Shown piece by piece: positions 1 through 7,412 of a stretch of 34,617 nt of DNA. This DNA is from Prevotellaceae bacterium (GTDB taxonomy: Bacteria > Bacteroidota > Bacteroidia > Bacteroidales > UBA932): NCBI GenBank assembly GCA_031254635.1, contig JAIRUB010000144.1:1-34617 (forward strand), given 5' to 3'. Each line of letters opens with the position of its first letter. Positions within the stretch are counted from its first letter, which is position 1. The translations under genes and the position numbers were made by a program. The notes below the pieces were generated by a model. The model searched no databases. It was given only the letters and a program-made list of their open reading frames with translations, and had not been told where the DNA came from.

Positions 1-770
1 CGTTTATAAGCTCCTCCGCCAACAAAGGCTACAATAATCAATAAGAGAATTCCACTACCGGCTACCCGCGAAACTGTATCCATTTCTTCCCGTGAAAGAG
101 AAGAAAAATACCAAACCAACAAGGCTAAAGCCAAGGTAATGCCGCCGAGCCATAAAATAATGGTGCGCTGAAATAGATTGATCTTTTGTTTGATAGCAAC
201 AACAATCAGTCCGGCAAGGGTAGACACGTAGGTGGCAAAGAGAATGGGCAGAAACACATCGGTGGGGTTCGCAGCTCCCTGCACCGCACGTAGCGCCATA
301 ATGCTGACAGGGATAATCATAAGGGAAGAGGTGTTCAGCACTAAAAACATAATTTGGGCATTGGAGGCGGTATCTTTCTTCGGGTTGAGTTCCTGTAAGC
401 TGCTCATAGCTTTGAGTCCGAGAGGAGTAGCTGCGTTATCAAGTCCCAGCATATTGGCCGAAAAATTCATTAATATCTGTCCGGAGGCCGGATGTCCTTT
501 AGGGATTTCGGGGAACAGTTTGCTGAAAAAGGGGCCTACGATGCGTGACAGGACATTGACGGCACCTGCCCGTTCGCCGATAGTCATCAGTCCTAACCAC
601 AAGGCCATTATGCCGGTAAGCGGCAGCGCAACGTCCATCACCGCTAATTTCGACATAGCAAAAGTGCTGTCAATAATGCGACTGAAAACTTCCGTATCTC
701 CAAAGGCAAAAACAAAGCAAGCAACAGCAAAGGCTACCAAAAAAAAACCAATCCAAATTATATTCAGCAT
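1..770 (-). CDS. Fused spore-maturation protein A/B-like (nucleoside recognition/Gate domain) membrane protein, partial
   Basis: Reads leftwards from an ATG at 770-768 and runs off the left edge after about 256 residues, so the C-terminal part is missing. The sequence is very hydrophobic: one N-terminal membrane helix starts at about residue 3 and several more follow. Around residues 101-117 it has the stretch QILMNFSANMLGLDNAATP, the hallmark of the SpmA/Gate (nucleoside-recognition) family. In Bacteroidota SpmA and SpmB are usually fused in one protein of about 400 residues; the visible part corresponds to the SpmA half and the beginning of SpmB. These proteins are inner-membrane proteins of unknown transport role, and outside Firmicutes they have nothing to do with sporulation. 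The 217-codon frame on the opposite strand at 232-885 is a shadow. Family confident; substrate unknown. Confidence 0.8.
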   Translation of the reverse strand, partial: MLNIIWIGFFLVAFAVACFVFAFGDTEVFSRIIDSTFAMSKLAVMDVALPLTGIMALWLGLMTIGERAGAVNVLSRIVGPFFSKLFPEIPKGHPASGQILMNFSANMLGLDNAATPLGLKAMSSLQELNPKKDTASNAQIMFLVLNTSSLMIIPVSIMALRAVQGAANPTDVFLPILFATYVSTLAGLIVVAIKQKINLFQRTIILWLGGITLALALLVWYFSSLSREEMDTVSRVAGSGILLLIIVAFVGGGAYK

Positions 771-790
771 AATGTTTGGAATTAAGATTG

Positions 791-798
791 TAAAGGTA
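791..798 (-). promoter_or_regulatory. Candidate -7 box (TACCTTTA) for the spmAB-like gene
   Basis: On the minus strand TACCTTTA lies 20 nt upstream of the ATG at 770. It differs from the Bacteroidota consensus TAnnTTTG only in the last base. The same octamer occurs upstream of two other minus-strand genes here (4751-4758 and 15322-15329). Confidence 0.4.
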
Positions 799-912
799 GT
801 GATTTTTTTGATTTACAGCTTTGCTTATTTATTTAATAGCAAAAATAAAAAACCAGGGCAATATGAGTCAATGTTGGACGGTTGATTGACTGTTGGCACA
901 TATTTTTCGATA

Positions 913-962
913 GTAACGATTGCGGAATTAACGTTTGTTCCGACAATAATAAGAATCGTTAC
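913..962. repeat. Nested inverted repeat in the 771-1042 intergenic gap
   Basis: GTAACGATT (913-921) pairs with AATCGTTAC (954-962), and inside it CGGAA (923-927) pairs with TTCCG (938-942). There is no T tract on either side, so this is not an obvious intrinsic terminator. It could be an RNA element, an operator, or remnant coding sequence of the small gene next to it. The rest of the 771-1042 gap shows only the promoter box for the leftward gene. Confidence 0.35.
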
Positions 963-1042
963 AGTTGTTCGATACTATATTGGCACCAAAACTCCGATTG
1001 CCCCGGTAAGTTGTATTTCCTATAATATTAATATTGTTTAAT

Positions 1043-1357
1043 TTATAATTTAAAAATTTTGTTATCAGCATTATAACAATCATTAGCTGCCTGTATAGTT
1101 AGTGTTTTTGCTGTACTATTCGGTTCAAGAGTAACGATAAAATCGTATGGCAAGGCAGTAACCCCTACAAAATTGGGTGCTGTTACATTCGACACATTGG
1201 TTAATATCGTTGTTTGAAACCGGTAGTCAATATCAAACACATTGGTTACTGTACCGCTTGTTACTAATTGTGCCGATAGTTTATTGGTAAATAAACCTGT
1301 TAAAAAGATAATAAGAAATAGAAAATTCCTTACGATTAGTCGCATAGATATACCCAT
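1043..1357 (-). CDS. Small secreted protein of unknown function, possibly truncated by a frameshift
   Basis: From the ATG at 1357 this encodes about 104 residues. It starts with a clear Sec signal peptide (a hydrophobic run LFLIIFLTGLFT, then NKLSAQ as the likely cleavage region), followed by about 75 residues rich in T, V and N that look beta-stranded. A TTG at 1414 would extend the frame but lies within a few bases of the expected transcription start, so the ATG at 1357 (or 1345) is preferred. The frame ends in an A/T-only stretch (KIFKL, then TAA). A one-base shift there would let the reading continue through an N- and G-rich segment (about residues NTTYRGNRSFGANI) for roughly 35 more codons. 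The gene may therefore be the front part of a longer secreted protein that has decayed. No family recognised. Confidence 0.5.
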   Translation of the reverse strand: MGISMRLIVRNFLFLIIFLTGLFTNKLSAQLVTSGTVTNVFDIDYRFQTTILTNVSNVTAPNFVGVTALPYDFIVTLEPNSTAKTLTIQAANDCYNADNKIFKL

Positions 1358-1424
1358 AATAGTATTCCTCTTAAGTAATAATATTATTTTGGAGAGAGAT
1401 GTGTTTACTTCCAAAAATTCACGA

Positions 1425-1432
1425 CAAATTTA
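1425..1432 (-). promoter_or_regulatory. -7 promoter box TAAATTTG for the small secreted protein
   Basis: Exact match to the Bacteroidota -7 consensus TAnnTTTG on the minus strand, with a TTG about 20 nt upstream as a plausible -33 element. It places the transcript start near 1419 and supports the ATG at 1357 as the start codon. Confidence 0.55.
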
Positions 1433-1495
1433 GGAGTTTTTTTTCAATAACAAAAATATTTATCGTGAAAGAAACGAAATTAATGGACATGCAAT

Positions 1496-1527
1496 AAAAA
1501 AGCGACAAAAGTACTACTTTCATCGCT
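1496..1527 (-). terminator. Intrinsic terminator of tRNA-Asn
   Basis: Minus-strand RNA forms a hairpin with outer stem AGCGA/TCGCT and inner stem AAAG/CTTT, followed at once by six T residues. It begins about 10 nt after the mature tRNA 3' end. Confidence 0.55.
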
Positions 1528-1536
1528 TGGTTTGTG

Positions 1537-1610
1537 CTCCTCAGCCAGGACTTGAACCTGGGACCCCCTGATTAACAGTCAGGTGCTCTAACCAACTGAG
1601 CTACTAAGGA
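1537..1610 (-). tRNA. tRNA-Asn (anticodon GTT)
   Basis: A complete 74-nt cloverleaf on the minus strand. The acceptor stem TCCTTAG/CTGAGGA has one G-T pair. The D arm is GCTC/GAGC, and the anticodon stem CCTGA/TCAGG encloses loop CTGTTAA with anticodon GTT. The T arm CCAGG/CCTGG encloses TTCAAGT, and the discriminator base is G. The CCA end is not encoded. It has its own promoter and terminator, so it is probably monocistronic. Confidence 0.97.
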
Positions 1611-1629
1611 ATTTTTTCAAAAGGGACTG

Positions 1630-1637
1630 CAAAAGTA
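1630..1637 (-). promoter_or_regulatory. -7 promoter box TACTTTTG for tRNA-Asn
   Basis: TAnnTTTG match on the minus strand, 20 nt from the tRNA 5' end. It lies only 23 bp from the oppositely oriented -7 box of aroB (1661-1668), so the two promoters overlap back to back. Confidence 0.55.
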
Positions 1638-1660
1638 GTAGAAATTTCCGAATTATGCAA

Positions 1661-1668
1661 TACCTTTG
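1661..1668 (+). promoter_or_regulatory. -7 promoter box TACCTTTG for aroB
   Basis: Exact TAnnTTTG match 17 nt upstream of the ATG at 1685. Because it lies inside the longer possible open frame starting at 1655, it argues that translation begins at 1685, giving a very short leader of about 10 nt. Confidence 0.6.
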
Positions 1669-1684
1669 TAAAAATTTTCTGTAT

Positions 1685-2710
1685 ATGGAAAAAAGGCTTA
1701 TTAGCGGAATTTATAGGAAATCTCTTTTATTGATAGGAGAATCAGTAAATTACATTAATAAACACCTACCTAAATCCAAGGTTGTAGTTATTACCGATGA
1801 GAAGGTTTATAACTTATATCCGGCTTTTTTTCAGCCGTATGAAATTATTGTAATAGGCCGGGGGGAGCAAATTAAGAATCTAAGCACAATTGCTTATATT
1901 TATGAGAAATTTATTGAGTATGAGGTAGATCGTTCTACCTTTGTGCTTGGGGTCGGAGGAGGAGTGGTGTGCGATATAGCTGGTTTTGCTGCTTCTACTT
2001 ATCTGCGTGGACTTTGTTTCGGCTTTGTGCCTACCACGCTTTTAGCACAGGTTGATGCAAGTATCGGTGGTAAAAATGGAGTAAATTTCAACGGATTAAA
2101 GAACAGAGTCGGCACTTTTAATCAACCCGGCTTTGTGCTGTGCGACCCTGCTTTCTTCCAAACTTTACCGGGAAAAGAGTTTCGTTGCGGTTTGGGCGAG
2201 ATCGTTAAACACGCCCTTATTGCTGATGCCGAAATGTTTGAATACATGGAAAAAAATGTTTCAAATATTGTATCACGACAACCGGAAGTATTGCAACAGT
2301 TAGTAGCCGATTCGATGCGCATCAAGGCTGAGGTGGTTAACCGCGACGAAAGGGAGCAGGGCGAACGGCGCCTGTTGAATTTCGGACATACCGTCGGGCA
2401 TATCATAGAAGAACGCTCTACGCTTACCCACGGAGAAGCGGTAGCAGCAGGAATGGTGGTGGCTGCCCGACTGTCGCAACAGCGAGGGATGTTATCGGAC
2501 AATGCTTTTAATCGAATGATAACGCTGTTGAAAGCCTTGTCTTTACTGGTGGAGTGTCCCTTAACCAGCACTGAGATTATTGATGGTTTAGCTTGGGACA
2601 AAAAACGTGAAGGCAATGGCCTCTATTTTATCTTTCTTAAAGACATTGGCCATGCGGATATTGAAAAAGTGCCTCTGTCACAGTTAGAAGTTTTAATTAA
2701 TGAACAATGA
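1685..2710 (+). CDS. aroB: 3-dehydroquinate synthase
   Basis: Second step of the shikimate pathway: NAD- and metal-dependent cyclisation of DAHP to 3-dehydroquinate in the cytoplasm. The 341-residue product has the family signature in order. The nucleotide-binding GGGVVCDIAGFAAS is at about 90-104 and VPTTLLAQVDASIGGKNGVN follows at about 115-134. Metal ligands are Glu172 (in CGLGEIVKHA), His235 (NFGHTVGH) and His249 (LTHGEA). Length and motifs are those of a normal active enzyme. The start at 1685 is chosen over an ATG at 1655 because a -7 promoter box lies between them. The next pathway gene, aroD, follows 98 bp downstream on the same strand. Confidence 0.95.
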   Translation: MEKRLISGIYRKSLLLIGESVNYINKHLPKSKVVVITDEKVYNLYPAFFQPYEIIVIGRGEQIKNLSTIAYIYEKFIEYEVDRSTFVLGVGGGVVCDIAGFAASTYLRGLCFGFVPTTLLAQVDASIGGKNGVNFNGLKNRVGTFNQPGFVLCDPAFFQTLPGKEFRCGLGEIVKHALIADAEMFEYMEKNVSNIVSRQPEVLQQLVADSMRIKAEVVNRDEREQGERRLLNFGHTVGHIIEERSTLTHGEAVAAGMVVAARLSQQRGMLSDNAFNRMITLLKALSLLVECPLTSTEIIDGLAWDKKREGNGLYFIFLKDIGHADIEKVPLSQLEVLINEQ

Positions 2711-2743
2711 ATAATGAATAACGAACAATTTACTATTAGGGGA

Positions 2744-2798
2744 TTGACTATTTACTATTTATCGTCCCTAATTATGGCATGCCTTTTTAAATAGTCAA
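2744..2798. repeat. Inverted repeat between aroB and aroD
   Basis: TTGACTATTT (2744-2753) is repeated as its exact reverse complement AAATAGTCAA (2789-2798). Within it ATTAGGGG/TCCCTAAT forms a second imperfect pair. It could be a weak hairpin between the two shikimate genes. The stretch just before it (2705-2730) is a low-complexity run of AATGAATA-like units. Confidence 0.4.
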
Positions 2799-2808
2799 TT
2801 ATATAAAT

Positions 2809-3450
2809 ATGCATACCCTCTGTACTTCCATCCCCTCCTTGCCCCTTGCTCAAATTCAGCAATTGGTAGAAAAAGCCGATATGGCAGAAGTGCGGCTTGA
2901 CCTTTTACGCCCGGCAGTAGAAGAAGTACAACAGTTATTTTCCGTATATGGGGAAAAAATGATTGCCACTTGTAGGTACGGGCATCACACGGAACTTGAG
3001 CGGACAGACTTGCTGAAAGCTGCCATTGATGCCGGTTGTGCTTATGTGGATTTGGAAATCGATGCCTCTGTTTTTTTTCTTGACTGCTTAATTCCTTACG
3101 CCAAAGCTAAAGGTTGTAAGTTGATTTTATCTTATCATAATTACAAAGAAACGCCTGAATGCGAAAGTTTGGAGTTAAATATTATTGAAGCAAGAGCTTG
3201 TGGCGCTGACATTGTAAAAATAGCTACAATGGTAAATATCCCTCAAGATATGGCGCGCCTGTTATCCTTGTATGGCCATCATCAAAATATAATTGTTATT
3301 GGAATGGGCGAGAAGGCAAAGATTAGTCGACCGGCTTCTTTGTTCCTTGGCGCACCTTTTACCTACGTGTCGCCTGATGGGGTAGAGGCTACTGCGCCCG
3401 GACAATTCTCCGAAAGTGAGATGCGGGAGCTGTTGCGAAAAGTGCCGTAA
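2809..3450 (+). CDS. aroD: 3-dehydroquinate dehydratase, type I
   Basis: Third shikimate-pathway step, using a Schiff-base lysine to dehydrate 3-dehydroquinate. The 213-residue protein carries the class I residues: Glu27 and Arg29 (AEVRLDLL), Arg56 (ATCRYG), His110 (LSYHNY), the Schiff-base Lys137 (DIVKIATM), Arg174 (ISRPAS) and Gln199 (TAPGQF). The serine usually found in the SAPGQ loop is Thr195 here, a conservative change. It is somewhat shorter than the roughly 250-residue enterobacterial enzyme, which is normal for Bacteroidota. It lies just downstream of aroB and is probably co-transcribed with it. Confidence 0.93.
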   Translation: MHTLCTSIPSLPLAQIQQLVEKADMAEVRLDLLRPAVEEVQQLFSVYGEKMIATCRYGHHTELERTDLLKAAIDAGCAYVDLEIDASVFFLDCLIPYAKAKGCKLILSYHNYKETPECESLELNIIEARACGADIVKIATMVNIPQDMARLLSLYGHHQNIIVIGMGEKAKISRPASLFLGAPFTYVSPDGVEATAPGQFSESEMRELLRKVP

Positions 3451-3460
3451 TGTTTTTTAT

Positions 3461-3484
3461 CCTTTTAGAGGCGACCCTAAAAGG
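3461..3484. terminator. Hairpin at the convergent aroD / outer-membrane-protein junction
   Basis: CCTTTTAG (3461-3468) and CTAAAAGG (3477-3484) form an 8-bp perfect stem with an 8-nt loop. The right arm overlaps the stop codon of the minus-strand gene. No T tract follows on either strand, so terminator activity is plausible but not typical. Confidence 0.4.
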
Positions 3485-4703
3485 TATAACCCAAAGTTAG
3501 GCGAGGGTATAATTGTGTTTTGTTACATAAATAATTTGCAGCATATATAACACCTGCTGAAAAAAAGATAAAGCGATTTTGTTCGACTTTAAAATTTATG
3601 CCGGTTGAACCATTAAGGCCCATACTAAGGTTGATATTATTTATAGTATCGTATAATACGGCTGGAACCTTATATGTCTCACCATTACTACCTATTTTAT
3701 CTACCCAACCCGCATAACTATATATAATAGCATTTTTTGTATACGCCAACACTACTCCTCCCTCAATAAATGGACGGATAAAACCTTTATGATGAGTATA
3801 CCTTATTCCCACCATCAAAGACAACAAACTTTGATTTGTAGTAAAACCCACATAACCTTGACTTGGCTTTACAGGATTACTTATTGGAAGAGGATGACCT
3901 GTCCAAGATAAATCAAAAGTTACACCTAATGAGTTATAATATTTTGGCACTGAAATATTTAATCGACAACCGATGATGGGGAAAAAATGGGAAATTCCAT
4001 CAATTGTTGAAGCAAAAACACCACCATAAGCAGAAAATTTATATTCTGTATAATGCTTATCCGGTCTTGTTACAAACTCTACACAAGCTTCTCCTGTAGT
4101 ACAAGTCAAATAGTGATAGTTTTTAGTAATAGAAATCATAGCATCATGAGAAAAAAGAATATCTTTCGTTTCTTTTTTCAATTCCGGAATATCCTTAAAG
4201 ATATTTTTGATATCGGATTGATATTTTATGTCTTTAGCGATAAAATATTTAGTATCAAGAAATTTGTTGTCTGCAGTTTTTATAAATTCGTCTGGTTTCT
4301 TAGTAATATATCTCATTTCACCATTTTGCGACTCAAAAATATAATAATTGAGTTTGGTAATTACATCAGTATAAAAATATAAATTCATCATCCCCTGTAC
4401 TAAATATTCTAAAAACACTGTTTTTTTTATCTCCTTTATCTCAATTTCGCAGGAAATATAATATCTTCCTTTTTCTGTAAACCGGAAGCCGACAATTTGT
4501 CCGGGGAAATAAGTTTCAACAGGGCTTGTTTCGGTTTTCTTAAATTTACATATGTGGGCATTCATCTGATCGATCCTGTAGTCAATCAAACCCACAATTG
4601 TATCGTTTTTGTTGGTAATAATATAACCTTGTTTGAAATTAGACTGGGCATATAATGTCCCGTAGCTTAACACAAGCAACGATGATAACAATACAGGTTT
4701 CAT
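3477..4703 (-). CDS. Secreted outer-membrane beta-barrel-like protein, function unknown
   Basis: 408 residues with a Sec signal peptide (LLSSLLVLSYGTLYAQ, cleavage after about residue 20). The N-terminal half (about 21-220) is a mixed K/E/Y-rich domain containing ITNKNDTIVGLIDYR. The C-terminal half (about 221-408) has alternating hydrophobic/polar strands with G and Y, and ends in LTLGYTF, where the terminal Phe suits recognition by the outer-membrane insertion machinery. Similar two-part proteins are common in Bacteroidota and are annotated only as outer-membrane beta-barrel proteins. It stands alone, with its own candidate promoter at 4751-4758. No specific function can be assigned. Confidence 0.75.
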   Translation of the reverse strand: MKPVLLSSLLVLSYGTLYAQSNFKQGYIITNKNDTIVGLIDYRIDQMNAHICKFKKTETSPVETYFPGQIVGFRFTEKGRYYISCEIEIKEIKKTVFLEYLVQGMMNLYFYTDVITKLNYYIFESQNGEMRYITKKPDEFIKTADNKFLDTKYFIAKDIKYQSDIKNIFKDIPELKKETKDILFSHDAMISITKNYHYLTCTTGEACVEFVTRPDKHYTEYKFSAYGGVFASTIDGISHFFPIIGCRLNISVPKYYNSLGVTFDLSWTGHPLPISNPVKPSQGYVGFTTNQSLLSLMVGIRYTHHKGFIRPFIEGGVVLAYTKNAIIYSYAGWVDKIGSNGETYKVPAVLYDTINNINLSMGLNGSTGINFKVEQNRFIFFSAGVIYAANYLCNKTQLYPRLTLGYTF

Positions 4704-4750
4704 ATTTAGGTTGGGTTAAAAAAAATAGTTAAAACAGAAATTAATTACTG

Positions 4751-4758
4751 TAAAGGTA
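4751..4758 (-). promoter_or_regulatory. Candidate -7 box TACCTTTA for the beta-barrel protein gene
   Basis: Minus-strand TACCTTTA in the context ATTACCTTTA, 47 nt upstream of the ATG at 4703. It differs from TAnnTTTG only in the last base. Confidence 0.4.
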
Positions 4759-4786
4759 ATATTTTTTTTAAAACACACAAAACATC

Positions 4787-5989
4787 CTACCTCTTCCCCA
4801 AATAGCGCGCTGGCAGCAGGGCGGCAACAAAACCAATGGCGGAAACGGAAAGCGCTACCAATAACACATCGCTCCATAATATGCGCACAGGGTAAGTATC
4901 AACCAGCAAACTGTCCGGAACGGTTAACAGGCCGAAACATTGCTGCAAGTAACAGAGAAACAGTCCGCTAACAATGCCGCAAACCACGCCAAGTAAGGAA
5001 ATCATCCAGCCTTCGAGTAAAAAAATCTGGCGAATTAGGCTATCATTGGCGCCCATACTTTTGAGAGTGGTTACATCATCTTTCTTTTCTATAATTAACA
5101 TGGCTAAAGAGCCTAATACGTTACAAGAAATGATAATCACAATAAATAACAAGATGGCATAAATCATAGCCTTTTCCGACATCATCATCAGATATACCGA
5201 TTCGTTTTGGAGGTAACGGTCCTTCACTACAAATTCATCGCCCAGTAGTTGCTGCACTCGTTTCATCATTTGTTGCTCGTTGATGCCTGCTTGCAAGCGA
5301 ATTTCCACAGCGCTAACTTCATCGGTGTAGCTTAACAAACGGCGCATAAATGCTAAGGGAACAAAAACATATTTATTGTCGAAAATTTGCTCAATAGAAA
5401 AGATGCCGGCGGGGTATAAAACACCGCGATTCAATGCTTCCGCTGGGCTCAGGATATTAATACTGCCTGCGCGTTTGGGAATATAAACTTCTAATGGGTC
5501 AAGGAAATAAATACCAACCCTCAGTTTGGCAGCTACAGCGCTTCCCAGCACTGCTTGCTCAATTTCGCCGGTGTGTAAAGAAAATTCGCCGATATGTACA
5601 GCATTTCTAACCGGAGTAGTAGCTTCAAACAGGCTATCCACGCCTTTCAGGGTTACAATATCCTGTTTATCGCAGTATTGCAGGAGTACATTCTCTTCTA
5701 TAATCTCACAAAAGGAAGCTACTTCGGGCAGGGTGCGTAATTCGTCAAAAGCGGCGGTGTGCGGGGAAAACACCTTTCCCTTGGCCGGCGTAATGCGCAA
5801 ATCGGGGTCAAAGGTGGTATGGAGCGATTTCACCAAGTCGTCGAATCCGTTATATACCGAGAGCACTACCACTAAGGCTAAGGTTCCCACAGCAATGCCC
5901 ACTACACTAATCATCGAAATAATATTGATGACATTGTGCGATTTTTTGGCAAACAAGTACCGGCGTGCAATAAAAAGCGCTAATCTCAT
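4787..5989 (-). CDS. LolC/LolE-like ABC transporter permease (lipoprotein release, FtsX family)
   Basis: A 400-residue inner-membrane permease. One membrane helix lies near the N-terminus (about 22-45), a large periplasmic domain spans about 46-270, and three helices follow (about 272-296, 322-346, 370-394). This MacB_PCD plus FtsX layout and the opening LFIARRYLFAKKSHNVINII are typical of the LolC/E family, which extracts lipoproteins from the inner membrane together with a LolD ATPase. No lolD is adjacent; in Bacteroidota it is usually elsewhere. Its ATG overlaps the rbfA stop by 4 bp (ATGA), so translation is probably coupled. LolC cannot be told from LolE, since many Bacteroidota have only one such subunit. 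Confidence 0.85.
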   Translation of the reverse strand: MRLALFIARRYLFAKKSHNVINIISMISVVGIAVGTLALVVVLSVYNGFDDLVKSLHTTFDPDLRITPAKGKVFSPHTAAFDELRTLPEVASFCEIIEENVLLQYCDKQDIVTLKGVDSLFEATTPVRNAVHIGEFSLHTGEIEQAVLGSAVAAKLRVGIYFLDPLEVYIPKRAGSINILSPAEALNRGVLYPAGIFSIEQIFDNKYVFVPLAFMRRLLSYTDEVSAVEIRLQAGINEQQMMKRVQQLLGDEFVVKDRYLQNESVYLMMMSEKAMIYAILLFIVIIISCNVLGSLAMLIIEKKDDVTTLKSMGANDSLIRQIFLLEGWMISLLGVVCGIVSGLFLCYLQQCFGLLTVPDSLLVDTYPVRILWSDVLLVALSVSAIGFVAALLPARYLGKR

Positions 5990-6330
5990 TTTTTTAGCAA
6001 TTCGTCAATATGATCCACATAATCAAGCGAATCGTCAACAAAGAAAGTCAGCTCCGGCACAATGCGCAGTTGCTTGCCGATACGCTTGCCTAACTCGCCG
6101 CGCAGAGTTCGCGACTGGTGTTCTATGCTATTCATTACTTCTTTTGCCTTCGACGAGGGGAAAATACTCAGGTGTACCCGTGCCAAGGCCAGGTCGGGAC
6201 TCACACGCACGGTGGTTACTGTTATCATAGCGCCTCCATACATAGCCATTCCCTGCTGCCGGATAATTTCGGCCAAATCTTTTTGCAATTGCTTTCCAAC
6301 CTTCTGTTGTCGTGTGCTTTCCTGTTCCAT
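5986..6330 (-). CDS. rbfA: Ribosome-binding factor A
   Basis: 114 residues from the ATG at 6330. A small KH-like protein that binds the 30S subunit and helps mature the 16S rRNA 5' end. Family features include the opening R-x-x-KVGKQLQKDLAEIIRQ, the central VSPDLALARVHLSIFP and the later RGELGKRIGKQLRIVPELTFFVDDS, split here by the usual spacing. A TTG two codons upstream is a less likely start. It is the first gene of a two-gene operon with the lolC/E-like permease, preceded by a perfect -7 box at 6351-6358. Confidence 0.93.
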   Translation of the reverse strand: MEQESTRQQKVGKQLQKDLAEIIRQQGMAMYGGAMITVTTVRVSPDLALARVHLSIFPSSKAKEVMNSIEHQSRTLRGELGKRIGKQLRIVPELTFFVDDSLDYVDHIDELLKK

Positions 6331-6350
6331 ATACAAAGTATTTTAAATAA

Positions 6351-6358
6351 CAAAGATA
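6351..6358 (-). promoter_or_regulatory. -7 promoter box TATCTTTG for rbfA-lolE
   Basis: Exact TAnnTTTG match on the minus strand, 20 nt upstream of the rbfA ATG. Confidence 0.6.
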
Positions 6359-6397
6359 CTGTTTTTTTAGCAATTAATCATTAATCATTATTTTTCT

Positions 6398-6405
6398 TAT
6401 CTTTG
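6398..6405 (+). promoter_or_regulatory. -7 promoter box TATCTTTG for trpS
   Basis: Exact TAnnTTTG match, 14 nt upstream of the trpS ATG at 6420. It carries the same octamer as the divergent rbfA promoter 40 bp away. Confidence 0.6.
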
Positions 6406-6419
6406 CAAAAAATTATCTT

Positions 6420-7412
6420 ATGAAAGAAACCGTACTCAGCGGCATCAGGCCTACCGGCAACTTGCATCTTGGCAATTATTTCGGCGCTTTGCGTAATTTT
6501 ATCAAAATGCAGTACGAGCATCAGTGTTTCTTTTTTATAGCCGACCTTCATTCGCTAACCACCCATCCGAAACCCGACGATTTTCACGGCAACGTACGTC
6601 GCGTTTTAGCCGAATATTTGGCGGCAGGATTAGACCCTGAGGTAGCTACTATTTTTGTACAAAGCGATATTCCGGAAGTTTCGGAATTGTATGTGTTATT
6701 AAACATGTTAGCCTATAAAGGCGAATTGGAGCGCACGGCCTCGTTTAAAGAGAAGGTGCGCAAACAGGAAGATAATGTTAACGCAGGGCTCCTCACTTAT
6801 CCCGTGTTGATGGCTGCCGATATTTTAATACACCGTCCCACTAAAGTACCTGTGGGCAAAGACCAGGAGCAACACTTGGAAATGACTCGAGTGCTTGCCC
6901 GCCGGTTTAATAATTTGTATGGGCAAGAAATTTTCCCTGAGCCCACAGCCTTTAATTTCGGTAGTGATTTATTGAAAATCCCCGGCCTCGACGGTTCCGG
7001 AAAAATGGGAAAGAGCGAGGGCAACGGCATTTTCTTAGCCGACGATGAAAAGACTATCCATAAAAAAGTAATGAGAGCAGTAACCGGCAGCGGTCCTACC
7101 GAACCCAATAGCGCCATGCCTGAATCAATACAGAATATCTTTACCTTGTTGCGCGTAGTTTCTACCCCCGACACCGTACAGTATTTCCTCGACAAATACA
7201 ATGATTGCAGCATCCGGTACGGCGATTTGAAAAAGCAATTGGCAGAAGATATTTACAAACTGACGCTTCCTATCCGCGAGCGGATTGAGGCCATCAGCGC
7301 CGATAATGACTATTTACACCGCATAACCAAACACGGCGCCGAAAAAGCCCGCGAGAGCGCACAGGCTACTTTGAAATTAGTAAGGGGAGCGGTGGGGATT
7401 AAGAGGTTTTAA
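6420..7412 (+). CDS. trpS: Tryptophanyl-tRNA synthetase
   Basis: Class I aminoacyl-tRNA synthetase that charges tRNA-Trp. The 330-residue protein has the usual length for bacterial TrpRS. The HIGH-type motif is HLGN at 16-19 (after GIRPTGN), and the KMSKS motif appears as KMGKS at 195-199 within GSGKMGKSEGN. Between them are the conserved FIADLHSLT and VPVGKDQEQHLE segments of the Trp/Tyr group. The stop codon overlaps the stop of the converging leucine-rich-repeat gene by 3 bp. It has a short leader directly behind a consensus -7 box. Confidence 0.96.
   Translation: MKETVLSGIRPTGNLHLGNYFGALRNFIKMQYEHQCFFFIADLHSLTTHPKPDDFHGNVRRVLAEYLAAGLDPEVATIFVQSDIPEVSELYVLLNMLAYKGELERTASFKEKVRKQEDNVNAGLLTYPVLMAADILIHRPTKVPVGKDQEQHLEMTRVLARRFNNLYGQEIFPEPTAFNFGSDLLKIPGLDGSGKMGKSEGNGIFLADDEKTIHKKVMRAVTGSGPTEPNSAMPESIQNIFTLLRVVSTPDTVQYFLDKYNDCSIRYGDLKKQLAEDIYKLTLPIRERIEAISADNDYLHRITKHGAEKARESAQATLKLVRGAVGIKRF

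Noticed and set aside
232..885. A 217-codon open frame on the plus strand
   Set aside because: It lies almost entirely antisense to the spmAB-like gene, whose minus-strand product has clear family motifs; the plus-strand translation has no recognisable pattern.
2122..2616. 164-codon frame antisense to aroB
   Set aside because: Mirror of a well-conserved enzyme gene; no motifs, no promoter.
5526..6230. 234-codon plus-strand frame across lolE and rbfA
   Set aside because: Antisense to two recognised genes that overlap in the normal ATGA fashion; low-complexity translation.
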